From Francisella uliginis (GTDB lineage: Bacteria; Pseudomonadota; Gammaproteobacteria; Francisellales; Francisellaceae): 64,000 nucleotides of DNA. Shown here piece by piece: positions 33,662 to 41,404 of the stretch. The stretch spans positions 124,001-188,000 of the forward strand of contig NZ_CP016796.1 in NCBI RefSeq assembly GCF_001895265.1. The letters are read 5' to 3'. The notes below the pieces were generated by a model. That model had not been told where the DNA came from. It saw only the letters and a list, made by a program, of their open reading frames with translations, and ran no database searches. A program made the translations under genes and the position numbers. Positions within the stretch are counted from its first letter, which is position 1. Every line of letters starts with the position of its first letter.

Positions 33662-35332
33662 TTACTTCTTGCTTAGTTGTTCTTTGATAAGATCACCAAG
33701 AGTAGTAGGAGTCATTTGCTCTACTTTGTAGTTAGATTTGCCAGCTGCAGTGTTATCTTCATCAACAGCTTTAATAGAAAGAGCTATACTTCTCTTCTTA
33801 GCATCGATATTGATAATTCTAGCTTCTACTTCTTGACCTTCGCTTAATTCATCACGAACATCTTTTGTATGATCAACAGATACTTCAGCAATTCTGATGA
33901 AACCATCAATATTGTTGTCTTCATCAAGCATAACAACAGCACCATTTTCTTGTACTTTAGCTACTGTACCTTTCACTAAAGAACCTTTCGGATGAATGTT
34001 GATGAAGTTCTTGAATGGATCTTCAGAAAGTTGCTTCATGCTAAGAGCAATTCTTTCAAGATCAGTGTTAACAGAAACTAATACTGCTTCTACTTCATCA
34101 CCTTTCTTAAGCTCTTTGATAGCTTTAGCAGGGTTATCCCAAGCAACATCTGAGATATGCACAAGACCATCTATGCCACCTTCAAGACCGATAAATACAC
34201 CAAACTCAGTGATTGATCTGATTTTACCAGTAACTTTATCACCTGTTTTGTAGTTTTTATCAAACTCGCTCCAAGGATTAGGTCTACATTGCTTGATACC
34301 TAAAGATATTCTATGCTTGTCAGCATCTAGCTCAAGTACGATAACTTCAACTTCTTGACCAATTGATACAGCTTTATGAGGGTTAACGTTTTTGTTAGTC
34401 CAATCCATTTCTGAAGTATGAACTAGACCTTCGATACCTTCTTTAAGCTTAACAAAACAACCGTAATCAGTAATGTTAGTTACAGTACCCATTAGCTTAG
34501 CACCTACAGGAAGCTCATTAGCAATATTTAACCAAGGATCTTCACCAAGTTGCTTGATACCTAGAGATATTCTTTGCTTCTCTTTGTCAAACTTGATTAC
34601 TTTAACATCGATTTCTTGACCTATAGATAGTACATCTGTAGGGTGGCTGATTCTGCTCCAAGAAATATCTGTAATGTGTAATAGACCATCAACACCACCA
34701 AGATCAATAAACGCACCGAAGTCTGTGATGTTTTTAACGATACCTTTAAGTACAGTACCTTCAGAGATTTTCTCTAGCATAGCATCTCTATCACCAGAGT
34801 TGTTCTCTTCGATAACAGCTTTTCTAGAAACAACGATGTTATTTCTCTTAGTATCTATCTTAACAACTTTTAACTCGATGTCTTTGTCTTCTAAGTGTGC
34901 TACATCTTTGATAGGTCTTGTATCAACTAATGAACCAGGTAAGAAAGCTCTAAGGCCTTCTACATCCATAGTATAACCACCACGTACGTGATTAGTGATT
35001 TTACCAAGAACAGTTTCATTGTTTTCGAAAGCGTTTTCGATTCTGTCCCAAAGCTCAATTTTCTTAGCTTTGTCTCTTGATAATCTAGTTTCACCGCAGC
35101 TGTTATCTAAAGCCTCTAGAACAACGTTGATTTTATCACCAACAGCTACTTCTAGTTCACCATCGCTATTTTTTAAAGAAGCTACAGGGATGAAAGATTC
35201 TGATTTAAGACCAGCATCAATCATTGCAAATTCTTTATCTAGACTAACAACAGTTGCTTCGATGATTTTACCTATTCTCATCTCTGTTTGTTTTAGAGAT
35301 TGTTCAAATAGTTCTTTGAAATTTTCTGACAT
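33662..35332 (-). CDS. rpsA: 30S ribosomal protein S1
   Basis: About 556 residues with six S1 repeats, the usual bacterial length. The first two differ more, and the later ones repeat VKGIVKNITDFGAFIDLGG, MGTVTNITDYGCFVKLKEG and TGKIRSITEFGVFIGLEGG. S1 binds mRNA on the small subunit. The frame is open 17 codons further upstream, but MSENFKELFEQSL at 35332 matches the normal S1 start and the upstream part is unlikely to be translated. GGAAAT lies about 12 bases before. A terminator follows. Confidence 0.95.
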   Translation of the reverse strand: MSENFKELFEQSLKQTEMRIGKIIEATVVSLDKEFAMIDAGLKSESFIPVASLKNSDGELEVAVGDKINVVLEALDNSCGETRLSRDKAKKIELWDRIENAFENNETVLGKITNHVRGGYTMDVEGLRAFLPGSLVDTRPIKDVAHLEDKDIELKVVKIDTKRNNIVVSRKAVIEENNSGDRDAMLEKISEGTVLKGIVKNITDFGAFIDLGGVDGLLHITDISWSRISHPTDVLSIGQEIDVKVIKFDKEKQRISLGIKQLGEDPWLNIANELPVGAKLMGTVTNITDYGCFVKLKEGIEGLVHTSEMDWTNKNVNPHKAVSIGQEVEVIVLELDADKHRISLGIKQCRPNPWSEFDKNYKTGDKVTGKIRSITEFGVFIGLEGGIDGLVHISDVAWDNPAKAIKELKKGDEVEAVLVSVNTDLERIALSMKQLSEDPFKNFINIHPKGSLVKGTVAKVQENGAVVMLDEDNNIDGFIRIAEVSVDHTKDVRDELSEGQEVEARIINIDAKKRSIALSIKAVDEDNTAAGKSNYKVEQMTPTTLGDLIKEQLSKK

Positions 35333-35479
35333 TTTATTTATTTCCATTTCCAGTGTGGTTGGTTTAACATAGTTTGCAAGCACCCACTGGCTTTATTAAA
35401 AAGCGCTGGCAAACAATTTTGTAATGTGTAATATTATCTAAGAGATATCTTTTGTTCAAGGAAAATATAAATTTATTTT

Positions 35480-35944
35480 ATGTCAAATGACTATGAAAAA
35501 CATGTTTTTTTTATGCAAAAGGCTTATGAGCAGGCACTTTTAGCTTATGATGCCAATGAGGTACCCATTGGAGCGGTAGTTGTTGATCAAAATGATCAAA
35601 TATTAGCTCAAGCATATAATCAAACTATTGCATTAAATGATCCTACAGCTCATGCAGAGATATTAGCTCTAAGAAAAGCTGCTGAACAGCTGAATAATTA
35701 TAGATTAGTTAATACAAAATTGTATGTTACTTTAGAGCCATGTATAATGTGTTTTGGTGCTTTGGTTCAGGCAAGAGTTTCTGAATTGATTTATGCTTGT
35801 GATGATATTCGTGTTGGTGTTACATCAATACAGCAGCTTCACCAGGCTAAAAGTTTTAACCATAAATTTCAAATAATTAATGGTGTGATGAATCAGCAAT
35901 GTGGAGAACTTTTAAGAAAGTTTTTCAAAGAAAGAAGAAAATGA
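35480..35944 (+). CDS. tadA: tRNA-specific adenosine deaminase
   Basis: A 154-residue zinc deaminase that converts A34 to inosine in the tRNA-Arg anticodon. The zinc and catalytic residues are in DPTAHAEILAL (His and Glu, about 55-58) and LEPCIMCFGAL (two Cys, about 84-87). The short C-terminal helix with FFKERRK is typical. It begins the run that continues with ddl, whose start is four bases downstream, so it may be co-transcribed with the division genes. Confidence 0.93.
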   Translation: MSNDYEKHVFFMQKAYEQALLAYDANEVPIGAVVVDQNDQILAQAYNQTIALNDPTAHAEILALRKAAEQLNNYRLVNTKLYVTLEPCIMCFGALVQARVSELIYACDDIRVGVTSIQQLHQAKSFNHKFQIINGVMNQQCGELLRKFFKERRK

Positions 35945-35948
35945 ATTT

Positions 35949-36836
35949 ATGAGCAAAGAAAAAATAGTTGTTTTATATGGTGGAGATTCTCCTGAAAGAG
36001 AAGTGTCTTTGAGTTCTGGAAAAGCTGTGCTGGATTCATTAGTGCGTCAAGGTTATGATGCTGTGGGTTTAGATGCTAGCTCGAAAGAATTAGTATCAAA
36101 ACTTCTAGAATTGAATCCTGATAAGTGCTTTATTGCTTTACATGGTGAAGACGGTGAGAATGGTAGAGTTTCAGCTTTATTGGAGATGTTGGGGATTAAG
36201 CACACTAGCTCAGGAATGAGATCTTCGGTTATTACAATGGATAAAATGATTTCTAAAGAGATCTGGATGCATCATCGTATGCCAACGCCAATGGCAAAAG
36301 TTCTTACTAAGAAACTTGTTAGTGAAGATGAAATAAGTTTTCCTGTAGCTGTTAAGCCAAGTAATGGTGGTTCAAGCATAGCTACGTTCAAGGTTAAAGC
36401 CATTGATGAGTTGAAACCAGCTTATGACGAGGCTTCTAAGTATGGCGAGGTAATGGTTGAACAGTGGATTACGGGTAAAGAAATAACGGTAGCTGTAGTT
36501 AATGATCAGGTTTTCTCATCTATATGGATTGAGCCGTCAAATGAGTTTTATGATTATGAGTCAAAGTATAGTGGTAAGTCAATATATCACTGCCCTAGCG
36601 GTTTATGCCAAGAAAAAGAGCTTGAGGTGCGCCAGTTAGCTAAAAAAGCGTATGATTTACTAGATTGTAAAGGGCATGCAAGAGTTGATTTTATTTATGA
36701 TCAGGGCGAATTTTATATTATGGAAATAAACTCTTCTCCAGGTATGACAGCAAATAGTCTTTCACCAAAATCTGCAGCGGTAGAGGGTATCAATTTCGAT
36801 GAATTTGTTAAATTAATAATAGAACAAGCAAAATGA
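35949..36836 (+). CDS. ddl: D-alanine--D-alanine ligase
   Basis: A 295-residue ATP-grasp ligase of peptidoglycan synthesis. Motifs: YGGDSPEREVSLSSGKAV at the N terminus, FIALHGEDGENGRV, FPVAVKPSNGGSSIATFKV, and the metal end HARVDFIYDQGEFYIMEINSSPGMT. It overlaps ftsQ by four bases. Together with ftsQ, ftsA, ftsZ and lpxC it forms the distal end of a division and cell-wall cluster; mur genes are not present upstream. Confidence 0.95.
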   Translation: MSKEKIVVLYGGDSPEREVSLSSGKAVLDSLVRQGYDAVGLDASSKELVSKLLELNPDKCFIALHGEDGENGRVSALLEMLGIKHTSSGMRSSVITMDKMISKEIWMHHRMPTPMAKVLTKKLVSEDEISFPVAVKPSNGGSSIATFKVKAIDELKPAYDEASKYGEVMVEQWITGKEITVAVVNDQVFSSIWIEPSNEFYDYESKYSGKSIYHCPSGLCQEKELEVRQLAKKAYDLLDCKGHARVDFIYDQGEFYIMEINSSPGMTANSLSPKSAAVEGINFDEFVKLIIEQAK

Positions 36837-37516
36837 TTAGTGCTGTACGCAAGCTTCTAATATTGAGTTTAATATTATTAGTGTTACTTAGTATTGCAAT
36901 ATACATTGTTAGTAAAACTGATAAAGAAATATCAAGAGTAGATGTTGTTTCTAATGATGGTTTGGTTTATATATCAAAGCAAGATTTAATAAATAAGGTT
37001 GATAAGCTAAGCAGTAAAGAATGGTTTGACGTTGATACAGATAGTATTGAAAATTATCTTCATTCAGTTAAGGGCGTTGATTATACTTTGGTAAAAAAAG
37101 TTTGGCCATCTACACTTGTTATATATCTATATGATCATAAGCCAGTAGCGTATTGGAATAATAACGAAATTTTATTAGATAATATGGATATAATTACTCC
37201 ACAAGTTTTTAGCTATGATGGAGAGCTTCCTTATATAGAAAGTAGTGATAAAGATAATAAAGACTATATTTACGAAACCTATCAAGAGCTAAATAGTATT
37301 GCCAAACAGAATGGTACAGAGATAATTAAAATATACTATAGCGGTAATCAATTTAGTTTACTGTTTGCAAATGATTTAAAAGTTGTTCTTGGTTCAAAAA
37401 AACTAACTTCAAGATTAGAATTATTTTTTAAATCATATAAAAAAGTAAAAGATTACCATTCAACAGAATATTTTGATATGCGTTATAGTGATGGTTTTGC
37501 TGTGAAGTATAGGTAG
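36833..37516 (+). CDS. ftsQ: Cell division protein FtsQ
   Basis: A 227-residue bitopic membrane protein: short cytoplasmic N terminus, one helix (LLILSLILLVLLSIAIYIV, about 7-25), then a periplasmic POTRA region beginning RVDVVSNDGLVYISKQDL and the FtsQ domain with VKKVWPSTLVIYLYDHKPVAYWNN. FtsQ links FtsB/FtsL with other divisome parts. The sequence is divergent, as usual. It overlaps ddl and is followed by a 103-base gap before ftsA. Confidence 0.92.
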   Translation: MISAVRKLLILSLILLVLLSIAIYIVSKTDKEISRVDVVSNDGLVYISKQDLINKVDKLSSKEWFDVDTDSIENYLHSVKGVDYTLVKKVWPSTLVIYLYDHKPVAYWNNNEILLDNMDIITPQVFSYDGELPYIESSDKDNKDYIYETYQELNSIAKQNGTEIIKIYYSGNQFSLLFANDLKVVLGSKKLTSRLELFFKSYKKVKDYHSTEYFDMRYSDGFAVKYR

Positions 37517-37546
37517 AAAGATATTTATTTCTATTGGTTTTCTATA

Positions 37547-37562
37547 ATTATAAGCTTATAAT
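37547..37562. repeat. 16-bp perfect palindrome between ftsQ and ftsA
   Basis: ATTATAAGCTTATAAT is identical to its reverse complement. It lies 58 bases before the ftsA start in the only sizeable gap of the ddl-ftsZ run. It could be an operator or simply an AT-rich coincidence; no ribosome binding site or promoter overlaps it clearly. Confidence 0.4.
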
Positions 37563-37619
37563 GTAATGTAAGTGTATATACAAGTAAAAAATATCTGTCT
37601 TAAAAATTGGGGCTAGTAA

Positions 37620-38882
37620 ATGAGTTTTGGGAATAATAATTTTTGTGCGGTCGATTTAGGTTCTCACAAAGTAACTGTTGCGATTGGTCAGCTTGCAGAA
37701 AACAACAGTATAAAAATACTAGGGGTTAGTCAGAAAAAATCTAAAGGTATAAAACAAGGTTCAGTAATTAATCTTGAGATGGCTATGGAAACATTAAATG
37801 CAGCATTAGACGAGGCTAAAAGTATAGCAGGAGTTGATGTTAGAGAAGTAACATTAGGCATAAGTGCTCCAAGCATTGGAGGCTTTAACTCATATGGTCT
37901 AGCTGCTGTAGATAATGGTGAAGTCAGTATGGAAGATCTCGCTATGGCAATAAAAACTGCAAAAGCTGTACCAATGTCTGCGGATACTGAAATGCTTCAT
38001 GTGTTACAAAGAGATTATATTGTTGATGGTCAAGCAGGTGTTACAGAACCAATAGGGATGTTTGCTGTAAGGTTGGAATCTAATGTACATATCATAGTAG
38101 CATCTTCGCGTTTATTACAGAATGTTAGAAAATGTGTCTCAAATTGTGGCTATAAGATAAGTAGCCTAGTAGTTGAGCATTTAGCAGCAAGTAGTGCAAC
38201 TCTTACAGAAAATGAAAAAGAGATGGGAGTTTGTTTAGTTAACCTTGGGGCTGACTCTACAAGTTTCTCAGTATTCTCAGAAGGAGGTATCTGTTATACA
38301 TCGAGTATTACAACAGGTGGTAGCAGTATTTCTTCAGATATATCAAAAGTATTTAGACTTCCTATAGAGGCTGCAGAAAGCTTAAAATTACAATATGGTT
38401 ATGCTGCAAGTAAGTATCTTAAAAATCCAGATGAGAAAATAGATATTCCAAATTCTTTAGGTAATGCTAAAAAAAGAATATCATTACAGGATCTATCATT
38501 AGTCATAGAAGCTAGAGTCGAGGAAATATTTGAGGCTCTATATAGAGAGTTAGATCAAAATCGCTTACTTGAGGTAATATCATCAGGTATAGTGTTCACT
38601 GGTGGTGGAGCAAAGCTAAAAGGTCTTGCTAGATTAGCTGAAGATATGTTTAAGTTACCTGTAAGAGTCGGTGGTCCAATAGAGGTTAGTGGAGCTAATG
38701 AGGTGGTACATAACCCTTCTTACTCAACAGTCGTTGGATTACTAAAGTATGCTTCAGAAAATGCTCAAGAAGGTCCTGAACAGGGCGTTGATGAAGATAT
38801 GATGGAACTTGATGAAGATACAGGCAAGTCTAAGAAAAAGATAATGTCATCTGTAAAAGGGTGGTTTTCGAATAATTTTTAA
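37620..38882 (+). CDS. ftsA: Cell division protein FtsA
   Basis: A 420-residue actin-like ATPase that tethers FtsZ to the membrane. N-terminal CAVDLGSHKVTVAIGQL is the phosphate-1 loop, VNLGADSTSFSVF the second, and GIVFTGGGAKLKGLARLAE the adenosine motif. The C-terminal helix IMSSVKGWFSNNF is amphipathic, as needed for membrane binding. A Shine-Dalgarno GGGG stands at 37610-37613. Confidence 0.96.
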   Translation: MSFGNNNFCAVDLGSHKVTVAIGQLAENNSIKILGVSQKKSKGIKQGSVINLEMAMETLNAALDEAKSIAGVDVREVTLGISAPSIGGFNSYGLAAVDNGEVSMEDLAMAIKTAKAVPMSADTEMLHVLQRDYIVDGQAGVTEPIGMFAVRLESNVHIIVASSRLLQNVRKCVSNCGYKISSLVVEHLAASSATLTENEKEMGVCLVNLGADSTSFSVFSEGGICYTSSITTGGSSISSDISKVFRLPIEAAESLKLQYGYAASKYLKNPDEKIDIPNSLGNAKKRISLQDLSLVIEARVEEIFEALYRELDQNRLLEVISSGIVFTGGGAKLKGLARLAEDMFKLPVRVGGPIEVSGANEVVHNPSYSTVVGLLKYASENAQEGPEQGVDEDMMELDEDTGKSKKKIMSSVKGWFSNNF

Positions 38883-38928
38883 GATATAAAAAGGTTAGAA
38901 AAATAAATCTAAAGTAAAGGAGTATAAT

Positions 38929-40071
38929 ATGTTTGATTTTAATGATTCAATGGTATCAAGTGCCATAATTAAAGTTGTCGGTGTTGGTGGTGGTGGCGGT
39001 AACGCTGTACAACATATGTGTGAAGATGTCACTGACGTTGAATTTTTTGCCTTAAACACAGATGGTCAAGCATTATCAAAATCAAAAGTTCAAAATGTTC
39101 TACAAATTGGTACTAACCTTACTAAAGGTCTAGGCGCTGGTGCAAATCCTGAAGTTGGTAAAAGAGCTGCTACAGAAGATAGAGCCAAAATTGAGCAGTT
39201 ATTAGAAGGTGCTGATATGGTTTTCATCACTGCTGGTATGGGTGGTGGTACAGGTACTGGTGGTGCTCCCGTTGTTGCAGAAGTTGCAAAAGAAATGGGA
39301 ATTCTTACAGTTGCTGTAGTTACAAAACCTTTCCCATTTGAAGGCCCTAGAAGAATGAAAGCTGCTGAATATGGTATTGATGAGCTTACTCAGCACGTTG
39401 ACTCTATAATTACAGTACCTAACGAAAAACTTCTAAGTGTACTTGGCAAAGGTGCATCTCTTTTAGATGCATTTAATGCTGCGAATGATGTATTAGGAAA
39501 TGCTGTGAAAGGTGTTTCTGAGTTAATTACTAAACCAGGTTTAATCAACGTCGACTTTGCCGATGTTAGAGCTGTAATGACTGATATGGGTCTAGCTATG
39601 ATGGGTATGGGTCAAGCAACTGGTGAAAATAGAGCGAGAGAAGCTGCAGAAGCTGCTATTTCAAGCCCTCTTTTAGAAGATATCAATTTAGATGGTGCTA
39701 AGGGTGTAATCGTAAATATTACAGCTGGTATGGATATGTCTATTGGTGAGTTTGAAGAAGTTGGTGAGGTTATTAGGTCTTTCATTTCTGATGAAGCAAT
39801 CGTGATAGCTGGAACTGTTATTGATCCAGATATGTCTGATTCTATGAATGTAACAGTTGTTGTTACTGGTATAGAAAAAGTTGCTATGAAAAAAGGCTTT
39901 GGTGTAGAGAAGAAACCTGCTCCTAGTCAAGGATCAAGCTTTTCAAGTAATAAACCAAGTACTTCTTTTGCAAGAAAGGAAACTGAGGTTGTAGGATCTA
40001 GTGATAGCTCGAAGCCTGATTTGGATTCAGCTGACAAATCAGATATACCAAGTTTTTTAAGAAGAAGATAA
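38929..40071 (+). CDS. ftsZ: Cell division protein FtsZ
   Basis: A 380-residue tubulin-like GTPase that forms the Z ring. The GTP loop is [20 protein letters not shown] (about 99-118), with [16 protein letters not shown] at the N terminus and the T7 loop [12 protein letters not shown] Ser-rich linker (about 320-365) leads to the conserved C-terminal peptide DIPSFLRRR, the binding site for FtsA and ZipA. AAAGGAG nine bases before the ATG is a strong ribosome binding site. Confidence 0.98.
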   Translation: MFDFNDSMVSSAIIKVVGVGGGGGNAVQHMCEDVTDVEFFALNTDGQALSKSKVQNVLQIGTNLTKGLGAGANPEVGKRAATEDRAKIEQLLEGADMVFITAGMGGGTGTGGAPVVAEVAKEMGILTVAVVTKPFPFEGPRRMKAAEYGIDELTQHVDSIITVPNEKLLSVLGKGASLLDAFNAANDVLGNAVKGVSELITKPGLINVDFADVRAVMTDMGLAMMGMGQATGENRAREAAEAAISSPLLEDINLDGAKGVIVNITAGMDMSIGEFEEVGEVIRSFISDEAIVIAGTVIDPDMSDSMNVTVVVTGIEKVAMKKGFGVEKKPAPSQGSSFSSNKPSTSFARKETEVVGSSDSSKPDLDSADKSDIPSFLRRR

Positions 40072-40110
40072 TTTCTATATAGATTTTTCTTATACTTTAA
40101 ATAAATCAAC

Positions 40111-40154
40111 AATAGCCTAAAATCTTAGGTTGTTCTATATCAATATAGTTTTTT
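40111..40154 (+). terminator. Probable terminator after ftsZ
   Basis: AATAGCCTAA (40111-40120) pairs with TTAGGTTGTT (40125-40134), ten pairs of which two are G-U, around a four-base loop. It is followed by a weak CTATA/TATAG hairpin (40135-40139, 40144-40148) and six T (40149-40154). This may separate ftsZ from lpxC. Confidence 0.5.
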
Positions 40155-40349
40155 GAAATATATAATCTAAATATGGATATTTTTATATAGTTAACTTATT
40201 ATAGAATTGTTGTGCTGAATTTATTTTAGCACCTTATACTAAACATTAATCTTACTAAAGCCCTGAGACTATTCAGGACTAAGAATTATGTTTGAGCAGA
40301 TTATTTTTTATAGTAGGCTAATTATCATTTATAATTAAAGAGGTTAAGA
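40155..40349 (+). promoter_or_regulatory. lpxC leader with two hairpins
   Basis: Before lpxC, GTGCTGAA (40212-40219) can pair with TTTAGCAC (40225-40232), and CCTGA (40262-40266) with TCAGG (40273-40277). The first stem has eight pairs and a five-base loop. lpxC is tightly controlled in other bacteria, so leader structures may matter, but neither hairpin touches the AGAGG binding site at 40339-40343. Promoter hexamers are not clear. Confidence 0.3.
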
Positions 40350-41207
40350 ATGAAGCAAAAAACAATAGCAAATCAGTTTTCTGTAACAGGTATAGGTCTA
40401 CACTCTGGTGTAGATGTATCCATGACGGTTAAACCTGCTGATGTTAATACAGGAATAGTATTTCGTAGAGCAGATTTAAGCCCGGCTGTTGATATTAAAG
40501 TCACTCCTTTTAATATTAAAGAGGCTGTTATGTGCACTCTTTTGACAAAAGAAGGAGATCAAAACTTAGCTGTATCTACAATAGAGCATTTGATGTCAGC
40601 ACTTGCTATGTTTGAAGTGGATAATGTCCTTGTAGAAGTTAATGCTCCTGAGCTTCCTGTAATGGATGGTAGTTCTTATGAATTTACGCAACTTTTGAAA
40701 GAAACTGGAGTGGTAGATCAAATTGCTGATAGAAAAGGAATTAGAATCTTAAAGCCTGTAAGAGTTGAGCATGAAGATAAGTTCGCTGAAGTTTTGCCAA
40801 GTGATACTCTTAAATATGAGTTTAAAATACAGTGGGATCACCCAGTAATTGCCGCGACTAATGATCATGTTTTATTTGAGTATAATCTTGATGAATATAT
40901 TAAAATGGTATCAAAAGCTAGAACATTTGGTTTCTATGAGCAGCTTGCATATTTGCATCAAAATAACCTTGCAAAAGGAGCGTCTTTAGATAATGCTGTA
41001 GGTATTAGTAATGAGGGCGTTCTTAATGAGGGTGGTTTACGTTATGATGATGAATTTGTTAGACATAAACTTTTAGATGCTATTGGTGACTTCTATGTTG
41101 GTGGTTATATTTTAGGTCATTTTAATTGCTTTAAGTCTGGCCATACTCTTAATAATAAACTTCTACACGCAATCTTTGCTGATAAAAGTGCGTGGGAGTA
41201 TATTTAA
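40350..41207 (+). CDS. lpxC: UDP-3-O-acyl-N-acetylglucosamine deacetylase
   Basis: A 285-residue zinc amidase, the first committed step of lipid A synthesis. The zinc ligands are in TIEHLMSALAMF (His, about 77) and DDEFVRHKLLDAIGDFYVGG (His and Asp, about 233-237). The catalytic His is in KSGHTLNNKLLHAIF. The start MKQKTIANQFSVTGIGLHSG is typical. Its place after ftsZ is the normal end of the division cluster in gammaproteobacteria. Confidence 0.97.
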   Translation: MKQKTIANQFSVTGIGLHSGVDVSMTVKPADVNTGIVFRRADLSPAVDIKVTPFNIKEAVMCTLLTKEGDQNLAVSTIEHLMSALAMFEVDNVLVEVNAPELPVMDGSSYEFTQLLKETGVVDQIADRKGIRILKPVRVEHEDKFAEVLPSDTLKYEFKIQWDHPVIAATNDHVLFEYNLDEYIKMVSKARTFGFYEQLAYLHQNNLAKGASLDNAVGISNEGVLNEGGLRYDDEFVRHKLLDAIGDFYVGGYILGHFNCFKSGHTLNNKLLHAIFADKSAWEYI

Positions 41208-41222
41208 CCTTAATGGAAATAT

Positions 41223-41252
41223 GTCATTCTAAGATTTGATCGTAAAATCTAT
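41223..41252 (+). repeat. Decayed copy of the GTCAT...CTTGA...ATCTA palindromic repeat (copy C)
   Basis: GTCATTCTAAGATTTGATCG and the following ten bases align without gaps to the 30-base form of the repeat that flanks the GIY-YIG gene, with five differences. Most changes spoil the stem. It lies 16 bases after lpxC. Confidence 0.55.
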
Positions 41253-41298
41253 CTGCTAAAAATATTATTTATAAAACTGTTTATAGCTAAAACCATAT

Positions 41299-41383
41299 AA
41301 AAGTAGTACGTCATTGTGTCAGGCTTGACCATACAATCTAGCAAATAGCGTGCATGCAAGCTATTTGATCAAGTACTACTTTT
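41299..41383. repeat. Nested inverted repeats between lpxC and dnaX
   Basis: The outer arms AAAAGTAGTAC (41299-41309) and GTACTACTTTT (41373-41383) are perfect complements of 11 bases. Inside, CAAATAGC (41342-41349) and GCTATTTG (41360-41367) form a second perfect stem around GTGCATGCAA. A degenerate palindromic repeat (41310-41340) fills the space between. The genes on both sides end here and converge, so a two-way terminator is one function; the outer arms end in T on either strand. Confidence 0.55.
41310..41340 (+). repeat. Variant copy of the GTCAT...CTTGA...ATCTA palindromic repeat (copy D)
   Basis: It begins GTCATTGTG, has the exact centre GGCTTGACC, and ends CAATCTA. The stem bases differ from the copies at 44327 and 44652, but ATTGT pairs with ACAAT. 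Conserved are GTCAT at the left, CTTGACC in the loop and ATCTA at the right, so these may be the recognised parts. Confidence 0.5.
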
Positions 41384-41404
41384 CATAGTAGACTAGACTA
41401 TATA

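Noticed and set aside
34674-35372. Ser/Leu-rich plus-strand frames opposite rpsA
   Set aside because: Long antisense frames are expected from the codon pattern of S1 repeats; none has a credible start.
35333-35383. Longer rpsA start at 35383
   Set aside because: The extra 17 residues do not resemble S1, while MSENFKELFEQ does.
39202-39930. Minus-strand frames opposite ftsZ
   Set aside because: They are Asn/Thr/His-rich shadows of the Gly-rich ftsZ coding strand.
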